Shown here: positions 1 to 10,102 of the stretch, in pieces
Position numbering within the stretch: the stretch's first letter is position 1
How the letters are laid out: every line of letters starts with the position of its first letter
Assembly: GCA_963771835.1 (NCBI GenBank)
Contig: CAVYVA010000002.1
Coordinates: forward strand, 496,001 to 560,000
DNA length: 64,000 nt
Origin: CAVQCJ01 sp963771835
GTDB taxonomy: Bacteria; Actinomycetota; Actinomycetes; Prado026
Direction of reading: 5' to 3'
Notes under the pieces: model-generated
Database searches by the model: none
Seen by the model: only the letters and a program-made list of their open reading frames with translations
Told to the model about the DNA's origin: nothing
Made by a program: the position numbers and the translations under genes

Positions 1-716
1 CCGTGCAGACCGAAGGCGTCCCGGTCGCCCCGGACCAGCCGGACGCTCTTGTCCGGCAGGACCCGGCCCAGCGCGCTGCCCCGCTCGGACAGCAGGACCA
101 GGCCGGTGTGGCAGGGCAGCTCGGCCGCGGCCAGGATCTCGACCCGGTCCTGCTCGTAGAGGCGGTCGAGATCGTCCGCGCCGACCTCGAGCTCGGCCAT
201 CCCGGTCCAGCCGGACTCCACCGCCAGCTCGGCCCGGTACTCCTCGGCCGCCAGACCGACCGCCGACGCCTTGACCCGCAGCGGCAGGTCCTTGGACACC
301 AGGACGACGTCGTGCCCCTCGGCGGCCAGGTTTCGGGCCACCGCGAGGATGCGGCTGTCGTTGTCCCCGAGCCGGAACCCGGCCGGCAGCAGCGCGGCGT
401 CGGTGTGGTTGAGCTCGACCCGGAGCGTGCCGCCCTCGACACCGAGCGGGATCGGTTCGTCCAGCCGCCCGTGCGTGACCCGCATGTCGTCGAGCAGCCG
501 CAAGGCCTGCCGCGCGAAGTACCCGAGCTCGGGATGCGCCCGTTTGGCCTCCAGCTCGGTCACGATCACGACCGGCAGCACCACCTCGTGCTCGGCGAAC
601 CGCAGCAGCGCCGACGGGTCGCTGAGCAGCACGCTGGTGTCGAGCACGTACGTCCGACGGCCGCAGCCGCGACGTGAGGTGCGGGAGGCATCGGGGACAC
701 GACGGGCAGCAGCCAC
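1..716 (-). CDS. PIN-domain N-terminal half of a PhoH-family protein (partial)
   Basis: Reading leftwards from a GTG at 716, this frame stays open to the window edge, about 238 residues. The N-terminus carries a PIN nuclease signature: TYVLDTSVLLSDP with the first acidic residue near D26, then ELEAKRAHPELG, then GDNDSRILAVARNLA and VVLVSKDLPLRVKA. PIN domains are metal-dependent ribonucleases. This arrangement is that of PIN-PhoH (PhoH2) proteins, whose C-terminal PhoH ATPase/helicase would lie outside the window. An AGGAG at good spacing supports the GTG; another in-frame GTG lies 15 bases upstream. PIN-PhoH is inferred from the PIN sequence type and from synteny with the mycobacterial phoH2 region; the ATPase part is not seen. 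Confidence 0.85.
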   Translation of the reverse strand, partial: MAAARRVPDASRTSRRGCGRRTYVLDTSVLLSDPSALLRFAEHEVVLPVVIVTELEAKRAHPELGYFARQALRLLDDMRVTHGRLDEPIPLGVEGGTLRVELNHTDAALLPAGFRLGDNDSRILAVARNLAAEGHDVVLVSKDLPLRVKASAVGLAAEEYRAELAVESGWTGMAELEVGADDLDRLYEQDRVEILAAAELPCHTGLVLLSERGSALGRVLPDKSVRLVRGDRDAFGLH

Positions 717-1031
717 GTTCCACTCCTGCACGGGCGCGCACCACGCCCGGAGGTCACTCGTGCGCCGAGGACCGGGACCGGGCCCGAGGGCCGGGTGCCG
801 GCCCCCTTCCGCGCAGCGTCTGCATGCGGTGGTGGGCCTCCCGAACGACGCGGCGGGTGCCGAGCCGTCCCGCCGAAGGTACGACCGAGGCGGGCCGGAT
901 CCGCGACGCCACGCCGCCACAGGCGCCTCACCCGTCCCGGGGTCGAGTCGGGGAATCCTGGTGCCGATACAGGCAACGACGAGATGGACGATCCCGGGGC
1001 CCCCTCAGGCCCCCCGACCGATGGGACTCGC

Positions 1032-1925
1032 ATGTCCGCACCCGCCCGCACCCCTGCGCCCGACGCCGCCGAGGGCGGGTCCAGCCCCACCAGGCGCCGG
1101 CTCCTGCTCGGTGGCGCGACGGCCGTCGCGGTTTCCGCGGCCGGCGCCGTCATCGCGCAGCCGGCGTCCGCCGCGAACGGGGCGGCGGTGGTGCTCGGTC
1201 ACGCGAACTCCGCGACCGCCGCCACCGGGATCACCGCGACGACGACCGCGAACGCCCTCGCGGTGACCAACACCAGCAGCGGCTCGGCGACCACGCTCAC
1301 CAGCTACACCGGGCACGGCTGCCTGACCAGCACGCGCGCCGGCAACAAGTGGGGGCTGTCGGCCTCGAACAGCTCCGCGACGAACAGCGGCGGCGGGGCA
1401 CTGCTCGCGAACGGCGGCAAGACCGTCGGCGCGCTGCTCACCTCGTCGGGCATCGGCGTCTCCGCACTGGTCGCGACGCAGACCGTCCCGCTGGCCAGCG
1501 TCAACGGCAACGAGGCCGGCGTGACCGCGATCGGCGCGGCCGCCAACGGCGTGGTCGCCAGCACCACCAACGAGCTCTCGTACGGCGTCGTCTCCACGCA
1601 GTTCGGCGGCGGCACGGCGGTCCTGGCGAGCTCGGACGGCGCCCAGGCCGTCGGCGTCCAGGGCATCGCGACCGGTGGCGGCGTCGGGGTCTTCGCCCAG
1701 GCCGACGACGCCGGCTCGACCGCGCTCGTCGCGGACGGCGTCGCGGTGTTCCTGGGCGACGTCGTCGTGCAGGGCACGCTGTACGCGCCCAACTTCCAGA
1801 ACAACCTGCCGCCGGTGCCCGTCGGCGACGTCGTCCGGGCGGCCGGCGCGTCGGCGCGACGGGTGGCCGCGCGCGCGGCAAGGACGGCCGCGAAGATCCG
1901 GGCGAGCCAGGTGACGCTCGGCTAG
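1032..1925 (+). CDS. Tat-exported Ala/Gly/Thr-rich repeat protein
   Basis: About 297 residues. The N-terminus has a twin-arginine signal (SPTRRRLLLGGATAV, then a hydrophobic stretch ending QPASA), so the protein is probably exported folded. The rest is low-complexity and beta-prone, with short repeats such as GVVASTTN, AVLASSDG and GVGVFAQADDAGSTALVADG. It ends VAVFLGDVVVQGTLYAPNFQ plus a basic tail. Similar actinobacterial proteins resemble phage tail-fibre or beta-helix repeats; their function is unknown to me. An in-frame ATG at 984 would add 16 residues; neither start has a strong ribosome site. Its stop overlaps that of the convergent prenyltransferase gene by a few bases. Confidence 0.75.
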   Translation: MSAPARTPAPDAAEGGSSPTRRRLLLGGATAVAVSAAGAVIAQPASAANGAAVVLGHANSATAATGITATTTANALAVTNTSSGSATTLTSYTGHGCLTSTRAGNKWGLSASNSSATNSGGGALLANGGKTVGALLTSSGIGVSALVATQTVPLASVNGNEAGVTAIGAAANGVVASTTNELSYGVVSTQFGGGTAVLASSDGAQAVGVQGIATGGGVGVFAQADDAGSTALVADGVAVFLGDVVVQGTLYAPNFQNNLPPVPVGDVVRAAGASARRVAARAARTAAKIRASQVTLG

Positions 1926-2683
1926 CTGCCGTAGCGGCGGCTGCGTGCGGCGTACGACCGGAGCGCGCGCAGGAAGTCGACCTTGCGGAAGTCCGGCCAG
2001 TACGCCTCGCAGAAGTAGAACTCCGAGTGCGCGCTCTGCCAGAGCAGGAAGCCGGAGAGCCGCTGCTCACCGGACGTGCGGATCACCAGGTCCGGGTCCG
2101 GCTGCCCGCGGGTGTACAGGTGCTCGGCGATGTGCTCGACGTCGAGCACCTCGGCCAGCTCCTCGATCGACGTCCCGCGGCCGGCGTGCTCCTGCAGCAT
2201 GCCGCGCACCGCATCGGCGATCTCGCGGCGGCCGCCGTACCCGACGGCGACGTTCACCATCAGCCCGTCGATGTCCGCGGTCTCGTCGGCCGCGGCCTTG
2301 AGCACCGACGCGGTCTCGTCCGGGAGCAGGTCCAGCGCGCCCATCGGGTGCACGCGCCACCGGCCGGTCGCCGCCAGCTGCCGCACGGTCTCCTCGATGA
2401 TCCCCAGCAGCGGCGCCAGCTCGGACTCGGGGCGGTTCAGGTTGTCGGTCGACAGCAGCCACAGCGTGACGACCTCGACCCCGACCTCCTCGCACCAGCC
2501 GAGCACCTCCTCGATCTTGTCGGCGCCGGCCTGGTGCCCGTGCGCCGCGGAGGTGCCCTCCTGGCGCGCCCAGCGGCGGTTGCCGTCGAGGATCACGCCC
2601 ACGTGCCGGGGGATCCGCTGCTTGGGCAGCGACGCCGCGATCCGGCGCCCGTAGGCCCGGTAGAGGAAGTCGGACAGGCCCAT
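1922..2683 (-). CDS. cis-isoprenyl diphosphate synthase (short-chain Z-type / UppS family)
   Basis: The 253-residue protein condenses isopentenyl diphosphate with an allylic diphosphate to make Z-configured prenyl chains, the lipid carriers for cell wall synthesis. The catalytic aspartate is in ILDGNRRWARQEG (about D33). Other family blocks are LLSTDNLNRPESE, VNVAVGYGGRREI and the C-terminal DLVIRTSGEQRLSGFLLWQS followed by SEFYF and WPDF. Length is normal. Its neighbour is a divergent hemolysin III gene, the arrangement of the M. tuberculosis short-chain Z-farnesyl diphosphate synthase (Rv1086) beside Rv1085c. I therefore favour a short-chain Z-prenyl synthase over decaprenyl synthase, but product length cannot be read from sequence. 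Confidence 0.93.
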   Translation of the reverse strand: MGLSDFLYRAYGRRIAASLPKQRIPRHVGVILDGNRRWARQEGTSAAHGHQAGADKIEEVLGWCEEVGVEVVTLWLLSTDNLNRPESELAPLLGIIEETVRQLAATGRWRVHPMGALDLLPDETASVLKAAADETADIDGLMVNVAVGYGGRREIADAVRGMLQEHAGRGTSIEELAEVLDVEHIAEHLYTRGQPDPDLVIRTSGEQRLSGFLLWQSAHSEFYFCEAYWPDFRKVDFLRALRSYAARSRRYGS

Positions 2684-2748
2684 TGCGGCGACGGCACCTT
2701 TCGGGAAGATCGAGACTGCGAGCGTACCGCCGCGGGCCCCGATCGTTT

Positions 2749-2774
2749 CGTAACCTACGCTTGCGTAGGTTACG
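2749..2774. promoter_or_regulatory. perfect 12-bp inverted repeat, probable operator of trhA
   Basis: CGTAACCTACGC and its exact reverse complement GCGTAGGTTACG are separated by TT. The right arm contains TAGGTT, a plausible -10 hexamer, ending about 10 bases before the GTG of the trhA-type gene. A bound protein would cover the promoter. Symmetry and spacing are typical of TetR-family operators; the regulator is not identifiable here. Confidence 0.6.
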
Positions 2775-2781
2775 GTGCCTT

Positions 2782-3567
2782 GTGCACATCGAGGAGGTCG
2801 ACCCGTCCGCGCCGGTGGCGCCGCCGGCCTCCGCCGCGGTCCCGCCGTCGTCCGGTCTGCCCGGCCGGATCGAGGAGGCCGTCGACCATCGCCTCGGCGC
2901 CGCGGTCGAGCGGGCCGGCGGGCACGTCCCGGCCAACGTCAAGCCCAGGTTGCGCGGGTGGCTGCACGCGGGGGCCGTCCCGGTCTCGGTCGTCGCCGGC
3001 ATCGTGCTGGTCTCGCTGTCCCGCGGCGCCGCCGAGATCATCGCGTCCGCCGTCTACGCGGTGACGACCGTGCTGCTGTTCACGGTCAGCGCGGTGTACC
3101 ACCGCGGGGCGTGGGAGGCGCGCACGCTGGGCGTGCTCAAGCGGCTCGACCACGCCAACATCTTCCTGATCATCGCCGGCAGCTACACGCCGTTCGCCGT
3201 GCTGCTGCTGCCCGGCGGCCAACGGACCGCGCTGCTGCTCATCGTCTGGATCGGCGCGCTCGTCGGCGTCGGTTTCCGCGTGCTCTGGGTGGGCGCGCCG
3301 CGCTGGTTGTACGTGCCCGCGTACGTCGCGCTCGGCTGGGTGGCCGTGGCGTTCCTGCCGGAGTTCACCCGTGCGGGCGGTGTCGCGATGCTCGTGCTGA
3401 TCGCGGTCGGCGGGTTGCTGTACACCGTCGGCGGCATCGTCTACGGGACGCGCCGACCGGACCCGTACCCGACCTGGTTCGGGTACCACGAGGTGTTCCA
3501 CACGCTCACGTTGATGGCGTACGTGTGCCAGTACGTCGCCGTGTCGCTGGTCGTCTACTCGAACTGA
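2782..3567 (+). CDS. trhA: hemolysin III / TrhA family membrane protein (PAQR fold)
   Basis: About 261 residues with seven hydrophobic segments after an Ala/Pro-rich N-terminal tail. PAQR hallmarks are present: AVYHRG after the second helix, KRLDHANIF at the third, and GYHEVFHTLTL near the C-terminus, supplying the conserved histidines thought to bind zinc. Family members in bacteria affect membrane energetics or fluidity; despite the name a haemolytic role is doubtful. The GTG at 2782 lies just behind a perfect palindrome that overlaps a possible -10 box, so the mRNA may be nearly leaderless and the gene repressible. It is divergent from the Z-prenyl synthase gene, as in mycobacteria. Confidence 0.9.
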   Translation: MHIEEVDPSAPVAPPASAAVPPSSGLPGRIEEAVDHRLGAAVERAGGHVPANVKPRLRGWLHAGAVPVSVVAGIVLVSLSRGAAEIIASAVYAVTTVLLFTVSAVYHRGAWEARTLGVLKRLDHANIFLIIAGSYTPFAVLLLPGGQRTALLLIVWIGALVGVGFRVLWVGAPRWLYVPAYVALGWVAVAFLPEFTRAGGVAMLVLIAVGGLLYTVGGIVYGTRRPDPYPTWFGYHEVFHTLTLMAYVCQYVAVSLVVYSN

Positions 3568-3579
3568 GCCCTTCCGGCT

Positions 3580-3625
3580 CGTTGCATACGGATTGGGGGT
3601 CATAGCCCCCAATCCGTATGCAACG
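3580..3625. repeat. long perfect palindrome, family A copy 1
   Basis: Two exactly complementary 20-base arms (cgttgcatacggattggggg and its complement) flank a six-base loop, TCATAG. It sits between the convergent ends of trhA and the following reverse-strand gene, where it could act as a bidirectional terminator. The same arm sequence recurs at 44270-44319, so it is a dispersed element rather than a one-off terminator. No run of T follows either arm. Confidence 0.9.
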
Positions 3626-3643
3626 ACCGCGGGGTGGGACCGG

Positions 3644-4168
3644 TCAGGCGCCGGGGCCTTCGGCGCGGACCTTGGAGACCTGCTCCATCGCGGTGCGCAG
3701 GTCCCCGAGCCAGCCGTCGGCGTTCTTGCCGACCAGCTTCACGCACCACGCCAGCGCCTCGGACCGGGAACGGGCCACGCCCGCGTCCACCAACGTGTCC
3801 AGCACCAGCCGCTCGGGCTGCCGCAACCGCGTCATGACCGGCACCGAGAGCGTCGTGAACAGCTCGCGCCGCTCGCCGACCTGGACGCCCCACGCGACCT
3901 TGCGCCCGGTGCGGTGCTCGAGCTCGCGGGCGACCTCGATGCGCTGGTCGCGGGTGCGCTCCCGGAACTCCTTGATGCGGCCCGCGGTCGCCGCTGCCTG
4001 CTCGGCCTCGGACGCGCCCTCGGCCGTCGCCGGCGCGACCAGCGTGCCCACGACCGTGATCTCCTCGCGGTCCAGCAGCACCTCGGGGGCGCCCTCGAAC
4101 CAGTCCTGGGGCAGCCGGCCGGTCAGCCAGCCGCGGATCTTCTCGATGTGCTCGTTGTTCGTCGTCAT
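3644..4168 (-). CDS. conserved hypothetical protein, about 174 residues
   Basis: A soluble, charged protein with no signal peptide or membrane segment. Visible blocks are IRGWLTGRLPQDWFEGAPEV, an ITVVGTLVAP strand, a long helix rich in Arg/Glu (GRIKEFRERTRDQRIEVARE), and a C-terminal part with TRLRQPERLVLDTLVDAGVARSRSEALAWCVKLVG. That last block looks like a small helical, ribbon-helix-helix-like module. I recognise the general type as an actinobacterial conserved protein but not a function. It lies between trhA and the DUF255 gene, in the same direction as the latter and about 18 bases downstream of it, so co-transcription is likely. Confidence 0.75.
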   Translation of the reverse strand: MTTNNEHIEKIRGWLTGRLPQDWFEGAPEVLLDREEITVVGTLVAPATAEGASEAEQAAATAGRIKEFRERTRDQRIEVARELEHRTGRKVAWGVQVGERRELFTTLSVPVMTRLRQPERLVLDTLVDAGVARSRSEALAWCVKLVGKNADGWLGDLRTAMEQVSKVRAEGPGA

Positions 4169-4186
4169 GAAGGCACGATTACACGA

Positions 4187-6272
<2,086 letters not shown>

Positions 6273-6407
6273 GGCGGCTCCTCGGGTCGGGTTCGGACCG
6301 GCTGAGTTCCCATCCTGCCCCGTCGACCTCGCGCTCGGCTCCGGCACCGTGGCCGCACCGTCCTCCACCTCGGGGGTAGAGGGGCCGATCGGTGCGAGCA
6401 TCGGTCC

Positions 6408-8033
6408 GTGAACCTTGGAGATCCCCTTCGCGGATATGCCGACCTCGCAGCCGAGAACCCGTTGCTGCTCCTGTTCACCTTGTTGGCCGTGGGCAGCGCC
6501 ATCGGCGCGATCCGCTGGCGCGGGTTCGGCCTGGGACCGGCCGCGGTCCTGTTCGTGGCGCTGGCCTTCTCGGCCTACGACGAGCGGCTCCGGCTTCCCC
6601 TGGTGCTGGGCCAGCTCGGGCTCGCGCTGTTCGCATACACGATCGGGGTCTCGGCCGGCCCGTCGTTCTTCGCGACCCTGCGCACCGGCGGCCGGTCGCT
6701 GGTGCTCGCGGCCGGCCTGCTCGTCCTCGCGGCGATGGTGACGGTGGGCGTCTGCCTGCTCCTGGGCCTGCGCGGCCCGGTGCTGTCCGGGGTCTACACG
6801 GGATCGCTCACCAACACCCCCGCTCTGGCTGCCAGCCTGGAGCAGCTCAAGTCGTCGGCGCCCACCGTGGGCTACTCCGTCACGTACCTGTTCGGCGTCG
6901 TCGGCATGCTGCTGGCCTCGGCGCGCAGCCTGCGTCGCGGGACGCTCGCCGCGGACGTGGCCGAGCCCGGCCCGGTGCCCAGCCTCGAACAGCGCACGGT
7001 CCGCGTCGACGTGGACGGGCTGCCGTCCCTGCGGGCGCTCGAGGAGCGATACGACAACAAGGTCGTCTTCTCCCGGATCATGCACGGCGACTCGCCGGGG
7101 CATCCCGGCACCGTCGCGGTCGCGTCGGACCAGGCCGTACCTGTCGTCGGCGACGTGCTCACGGCCGTGGGCGACGCCGCCGTCGTCGATGGAGTGGTGC
7201 GCGACCTGGGGCACCTGTCGACCGTGCCGCTCGTGCTCGACCGGTCGCAGCTCGACTTCCGCCGGATCACCGTGTCCAGCCGGGAGGTGGCGGGTCGCCG
7301 CCTGGACCAGCTGGCGCTGGCGCGGCGCTTCGGCGCGACCGCGACCCGGGTCCGGCGAGGCGACGTCGACCTGCTGGCGTCCGACGACCTGGTCCTGCAG
7401 CTCGGCGACCGGGTACGCGTCGTGGCCCGCAGGGAGCAGATGGGATCGGTCGCCGCGTTCCTCGGGGACTCCGAGCGCGGTGCCTTCGACCTGAACCCTG
7501 TCGGGCTCGCAGTCGGCCTCGTGCTCGGCCTGCTGCTCGGGCTGGTCGAGGTGCCGAAACCGGGCGGTGGGACCTTCGCGCTCGGCGTTGCCGGCGGTCC
7601 CCTGCTGGTGGGACTGGTGCTCGGCCGGATCCAGCGGACCGGGCCGGTCCTGTGGACCATCCCGTACCAGGCGTCGGGCGCGGTCAACCAGCTCGGGGTG
7701 CTGCTCTTCCTGGCCTACGCCGGGTCGACCGCCGGGCACGCGCTGGCACAGGCGGCGACCAGCGACGAGGGGCCCCGCCTGCTCCTGGCCGGCATCACGG
7801 TCACCGGCCTGACGGCCGTGACGATGCTGTACGCGTGGCCGTACCTGGCCGGGGTGACCGGTCCGCGGCTGGCCGGTCAGGTCGCAGCGGTCGGCACCCA
7901 GCCGGCGGTGCTCGCCTATGCCAACGAGCGCACCGGACAGGATCCGCGGGTCAACCTCGACTACGCGCTGGTGTACCCGGTGGCGATGATCCTCAAGGTG
8001 GTCCTGGCCCCGATCGTCGGCACGATCACCTGA
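6408..8033 (+). CDS. AspT/YidE-type membrane exchanger with two RCK_C domains
   Basis: 541 residues. About five helices (residues 20-185) are followed by a soluble segment of roughly 200-360 with two TrkA-C-like modules. One includes SRIMHGDSPGHPGTVAV; the other DFRRITVSSREVAGRRLDQL and VLQLGDRVRVVARREQM. A second membrane half (365-541) follows, with GLVLGRIQRTGP, QLGVLLFLAYAG and VGTQPAVLAYANERTGQDPR. This is the aspartate:alanine exchanger (AspT) superfamily architecture. GSLTNTPALAASLEQL near the end of the first half and the PAVLAYAN block are the usual re-entrant motifs. The substrate is unknown; dicarboxylates or amino acids are likely. The GTG start has only a weak ribosome site. It is divergent from the DUF255 gene. 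Confidence 0.88.
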   Translation: MNLGDPLRGYADLAAENPLLLLFTLLAVGSAIGAIRWRGFGLGPAAVLFVALAFSAYDERLRLPLVLGQLGLALFAYTIGVSAGPSFFATLRTGGRSLVLAAGLLVLAAMVTVGVCLLLGLRGPVLSGVYTGSLTNTPALAASLEQLKSSAPTVGYSVTYLFGVVGMLLASARSLRRGTLAADVAEPGPVPSLEQRTVRVDVDGLPSLRALEERYDNKVVFSRIMHGDSPGHPGTVAVASDQAVPVVGDVLTAVGDAAVVDGVVRDLGHLSTVPLVLDRSQLDFRRITVSSREVAGRRLDQLALARRFGATATRVRRGDVDLLASDDLVLQLGDRVRVVARREQMGSVAAFLGDSERGAFDLNPVGLAVGLVLGLLLGLVEVPKPGGGTFALGVAGGPLLVGLVLGRIQRTGPVLWTIPYQASGAVNQLGVLLFLAYAGSTAGHALAQAATSDEGPRLLLAGITVTGLTAVTMLYAWPYLAGVTGPRLAGQVAAVGTQPAVLAYANERTGQDPRVNLDYALVYPVAMILKVVLAPIVGTIT

Positions 8034-8046
8034 CCCTCGACCGTGG

Positions 8047-9042
8047 CTACAGCCAGTCCTTGCGCTTGAACGTGATGTACAGCGCGGTCGAGATCACCAC
8101 GATGAGCAGACAGGACACGACCAGGCCGGAGGTCTGCGCGAAACCCGGGTAGGGCAGGTTCTGCCCGTAGAAACCGGTGATCGCCGTCGGGACCGCGATG
8201 ATCGCCGCCCAGCTCGTCACCTTCTTGGTGATGACGTTGAGCCGGTTCCCCTGCAGGGTCAGGTTGGTCTCGACGATCGTCGTCACCAGGTCTCGCAGCG
8301 ACTCGGTCCACTCGGTGGCCCGGAGCACGTGGTCGTACACGTCCTGGAAGTACGGAGCCATGGCCGGGGTGGCGATCGCGAGGTCGCGCCGCAGCAGCGA
8401 GTTCACGACTTCTCGCATCGGGAGCACCACCCGGCGCAGCGTGACCAGGCTGGCGCGCAGGGCGAAGCTCCGACGCTGCACGGCCTGGTCGTGCGGCCGC
8501 TCGTCGAACAGCAGGTCCTCCAGGCCCTCGATCTGCTCGTCCATGGTCTGCACGGCGTCGAAGTGGCCGTCCACGACATGGTCGATCAGCCCCCACAGAA
8601 GGAACCCCACCCCGTTGACGGCCAGGTCGACGGAGTCGTCCCACCGCGACACCACCGCGTCCATGTCGAACGACCGGTCCTTGCGCACGGTCACGAGCGT
8701 CCGCGGCGTGACGAACGCGGAGATCTCGCTGAGCTGGATCCGACCGCTGTCCGGGTCCAGCCGGACCGCGTACATGTTCAGGAACTCGTGCGTCTCGTAC
8801 CGGTCCAGCTTCGGACGCTGGCGAGGGGCGATGGCGTCGTCGACCGCGAGGGCGTGCAGGCCCAGCTCGCTCGCGACGACGGCGAGGTCCGTCCGGTCCG
8901 GAGCACACAGGTCCACCCAGAGCACGGTGTCCGGCTCGGCCAGGAAGGTCGACAGGTCCTCGACCGGGAAGTCCTCCTTCGCCAGCCGCCCGGCACGGTA
9001 CAGGCGGGTGCGAGCCACCAGGTCGGTCGGTGTCTCGCCCAT
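8047..9042 (-). CDS. corA: CorA-family divalent cation transporter
   Basis: 331 residues with the CorA plan: an N-terminal cytoplasmic alpha/beta domain (LWVDLCAPDRTDLAVVASELGLHALAVDDA, ISAFVTPRTLVTVRKD), a long stalk helix with RASLVTLRRVVLPMREVVNSLLRRD, and two C-terminal helices. Helix one ends WAAIIAVPTAITGFYGQN, and the protein ends in basic KRKDWL. The family forms pentameric Mg2+/Co2+ channels. The normal YGMN selectivity signature reads Y292-G293-Q294-N295, so Gln replaces Met; ZntB-like relatives also vary here. The gene is convergent with the exchanger gene, with only 13 bases between them. Magnesium is the default substrate guess, tempered by the altered motif. Confidence 0.9.
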   Translation of the reverse strand: MGETPTDLVARTRLYRAGRLAKEDFPVEDLSTFLAEPDTVLWVDLCAPDRTDLAVVASELGLHALAVDDAIAPRQRPKLDRYETHEFLNMYAVRLDPDSGRIQLSEISAFVTPRTLVTVRKDRSFDMDAVVSRWDDSVDLAVNGVGFLLWGLIDHVVDGHFDAVQTMDEQIEGLEDLLFDERPHDQAVQRRSFALRASLVTLRRVVLPMREVVNSLLRRDLAIATPAMAPYFQDVYDHVLRATEWTESLRDLVTTIVETNLTLQGNRLNVITKKVTSWAAIIAVPTAITGFYGQNLPYPGFAQTSGLVVSCLLIVVISTALYITFKRKDWL

Positions 9043-9132
9043 TGCGCTCCTCCAGATGCCCGTCCAGTATGTGCTCCGCCAGGTACAGCCCTTAGTCCAG
9101 GATCCACGACCCGCGGTCCGGACGACGCAGTA

Positions 9133-9146
9133 GGGACCTTTGGCCC
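9133..9146. promoter_or_regulatory. DosR/DevR-like box upstream of the cytochrome b operon
   Basis: GGGACCTTTGGCCC resembles the DosR consensus core GGGACTWWAGTCCC: the left half is exact and the right half has one change. A possible -10 (TAGCGT, 9171-9176) would put transcription start near 9183 and the box centre near -43, the usual activating position for DosR. The regulator itself is not in the window. Confidence 0.4.
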
Positions 9147-9218
9147 TGCTCGCGCCTTCGAGCCGCCCCCTAGCGTCGGGACGTCGGATGGGGTCATCTG
9201 GACATCTCTGGAGGCGTT

Positions 9219-9413
9219 ATGTCCGCATTGCTCACCAGCGTCGCTCAGGCCGCCGGGCCGCCACTCGCCGGCAATCTCGACCAGCCCGCCCACTACCTCG
9301 ACTGGGGGCCGGTGCAGATCTCGGTCGGGAACCTGGTGATGATCGGCGTGATCATCGTCCTGTTCGTCCTGGCGATCCTGCTGCCGTTCCCGAAGGGGCG
9401 GAAGCGGCCATGA
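9219..9413 (+). CDS. small single-helix membrane protein of the cytochrome b operon
   Basis: 64 residues: a short mildly hydrophobic N-terminus (LLTSVAQAAGPPLAG), then HYLDWGPVQISVGNLVMIGVI leading into one transmembrane helix ending LLPFPKGRKRP. GGAGG lies just upstream of the ATG. Its stop overlaps the ATG of the cytochrome b gene (ATGA), so the two are translationally coupled. It probably is a small accessory subunit of the complex; no family is recognised. Confidence 0.75.
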   Translation: MSALLTSVAQAAGPPLAGNLDQPAHYLDWGPVQISVGNLVMIGVIIVLFVLAILLPFPKGRKRP

Positions 9414-10102
9414 GCAGCGAGCAGCCGACCACCTGGACCGGGCGCCTGCGCGAGCGGTTCTTCGGCACGTTCCCGCCCGAGAAGCTCCTCCCCGAGGAGC
9501 AGCCCGAGTATGTCGCGTCGTGGATCTACGTGTTCGGCGTGGCCACGATCGCGGCGCTGGTCTTCATCATCGGGTCCGGGCTCGTCCTGACCCTCGAAGG
9601 CCCGCAGTGGTACCACTCCTCCTCTGTCGGCCTCTTCTTCAACAGCGTGCACCTGTGGAGCGTGGAGCTGTTCTTCTTGTTCATGGTCGTGCACCTGTGG
9701 GGGAAGTTCTGGATGGCCGCCTGGCGCGGCCGGCGGGCGATGACCTGGATCACCGGGGTCGTCTGCTTCCTCGCCTCGATCGGGACCGCGTTCACCGGAT
9801 ACCTCATCCAGACCAACTTCGACTCCCAGTGGATCTCCACCCAGGCCAAGGACGGCCTGAACTCTGTCGGCATCGGGGCGTGGTTCAACGTCCTGAACGT
9901 CGGCCAGATGCTGCTGTACCACGTGGCGCTGCTGCCGCTGGTGCTCGGAGCCCTCGTGGTGTGGCACGTGCTGCTCGTACGCAAGCACGGCGTCGTCCCG
10001 CCGATCGCAGCGACGGAAGCGGACTTCACGCCCGCTGCCGACCTCGGGACCGAGCCTGGCGCCAAGACCGAACCTGACCTCACGACGGAGGCGACGTCAT
10101 GA
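9410..10102 (+). CDS. cytochrome b (b6-type N-terminal domain) membrane protein
   Basis: 230 residues, four transmembrane helices. Two pairs of histidines are placed as haem ligands: H81 and H95 in helix B (13 residues between) and H171 and H186 in helix D (14 between). That 13/14 pattern is that of cytochrome b6. GTAFTGYLIQTNFDSQW matches the region after helix C. The C-terminal tail is acidic and Thr/Pro-rich. There is no C-terminal cytochrome b (subunit IV) domain in this gene. It overlaps the 64-residue gene upstream and the 319-residue gene downstream by four bases each. It likely moves electrons across the membrane between quinone and an unknown partner; Rieske and cytochrome c genes are not nearby. 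Confidence 0.85.
   Translation: MSSEQPTTWTGRLRERFFGTFPPEKLLPEEQPEYVASWIYVFGVATIAALVFIIGSGLVLTLEGPQWYHSSSVGLFFNSVHLWSVELFFLFMVVHLWGKFWMAAWRGRRAMTWITGVVCFLASIGTAFTGYLIQTNFDSQWISTQAKDGLNSVGIGAWFNVLNVGQMLLYHVALLPLVLGALVVWHVLLVRKHGVVPPIAATEADFTPAADLGTEPGAKTEPDLTTEATS

Noticed and set aside
3580..3625. Palindrome considered as an ordinary rho-independent terminator
   Set aside because: There is no T-run, the arms are much longer than usual, and the same sequence recurs between co-directional genes at 44 kb.
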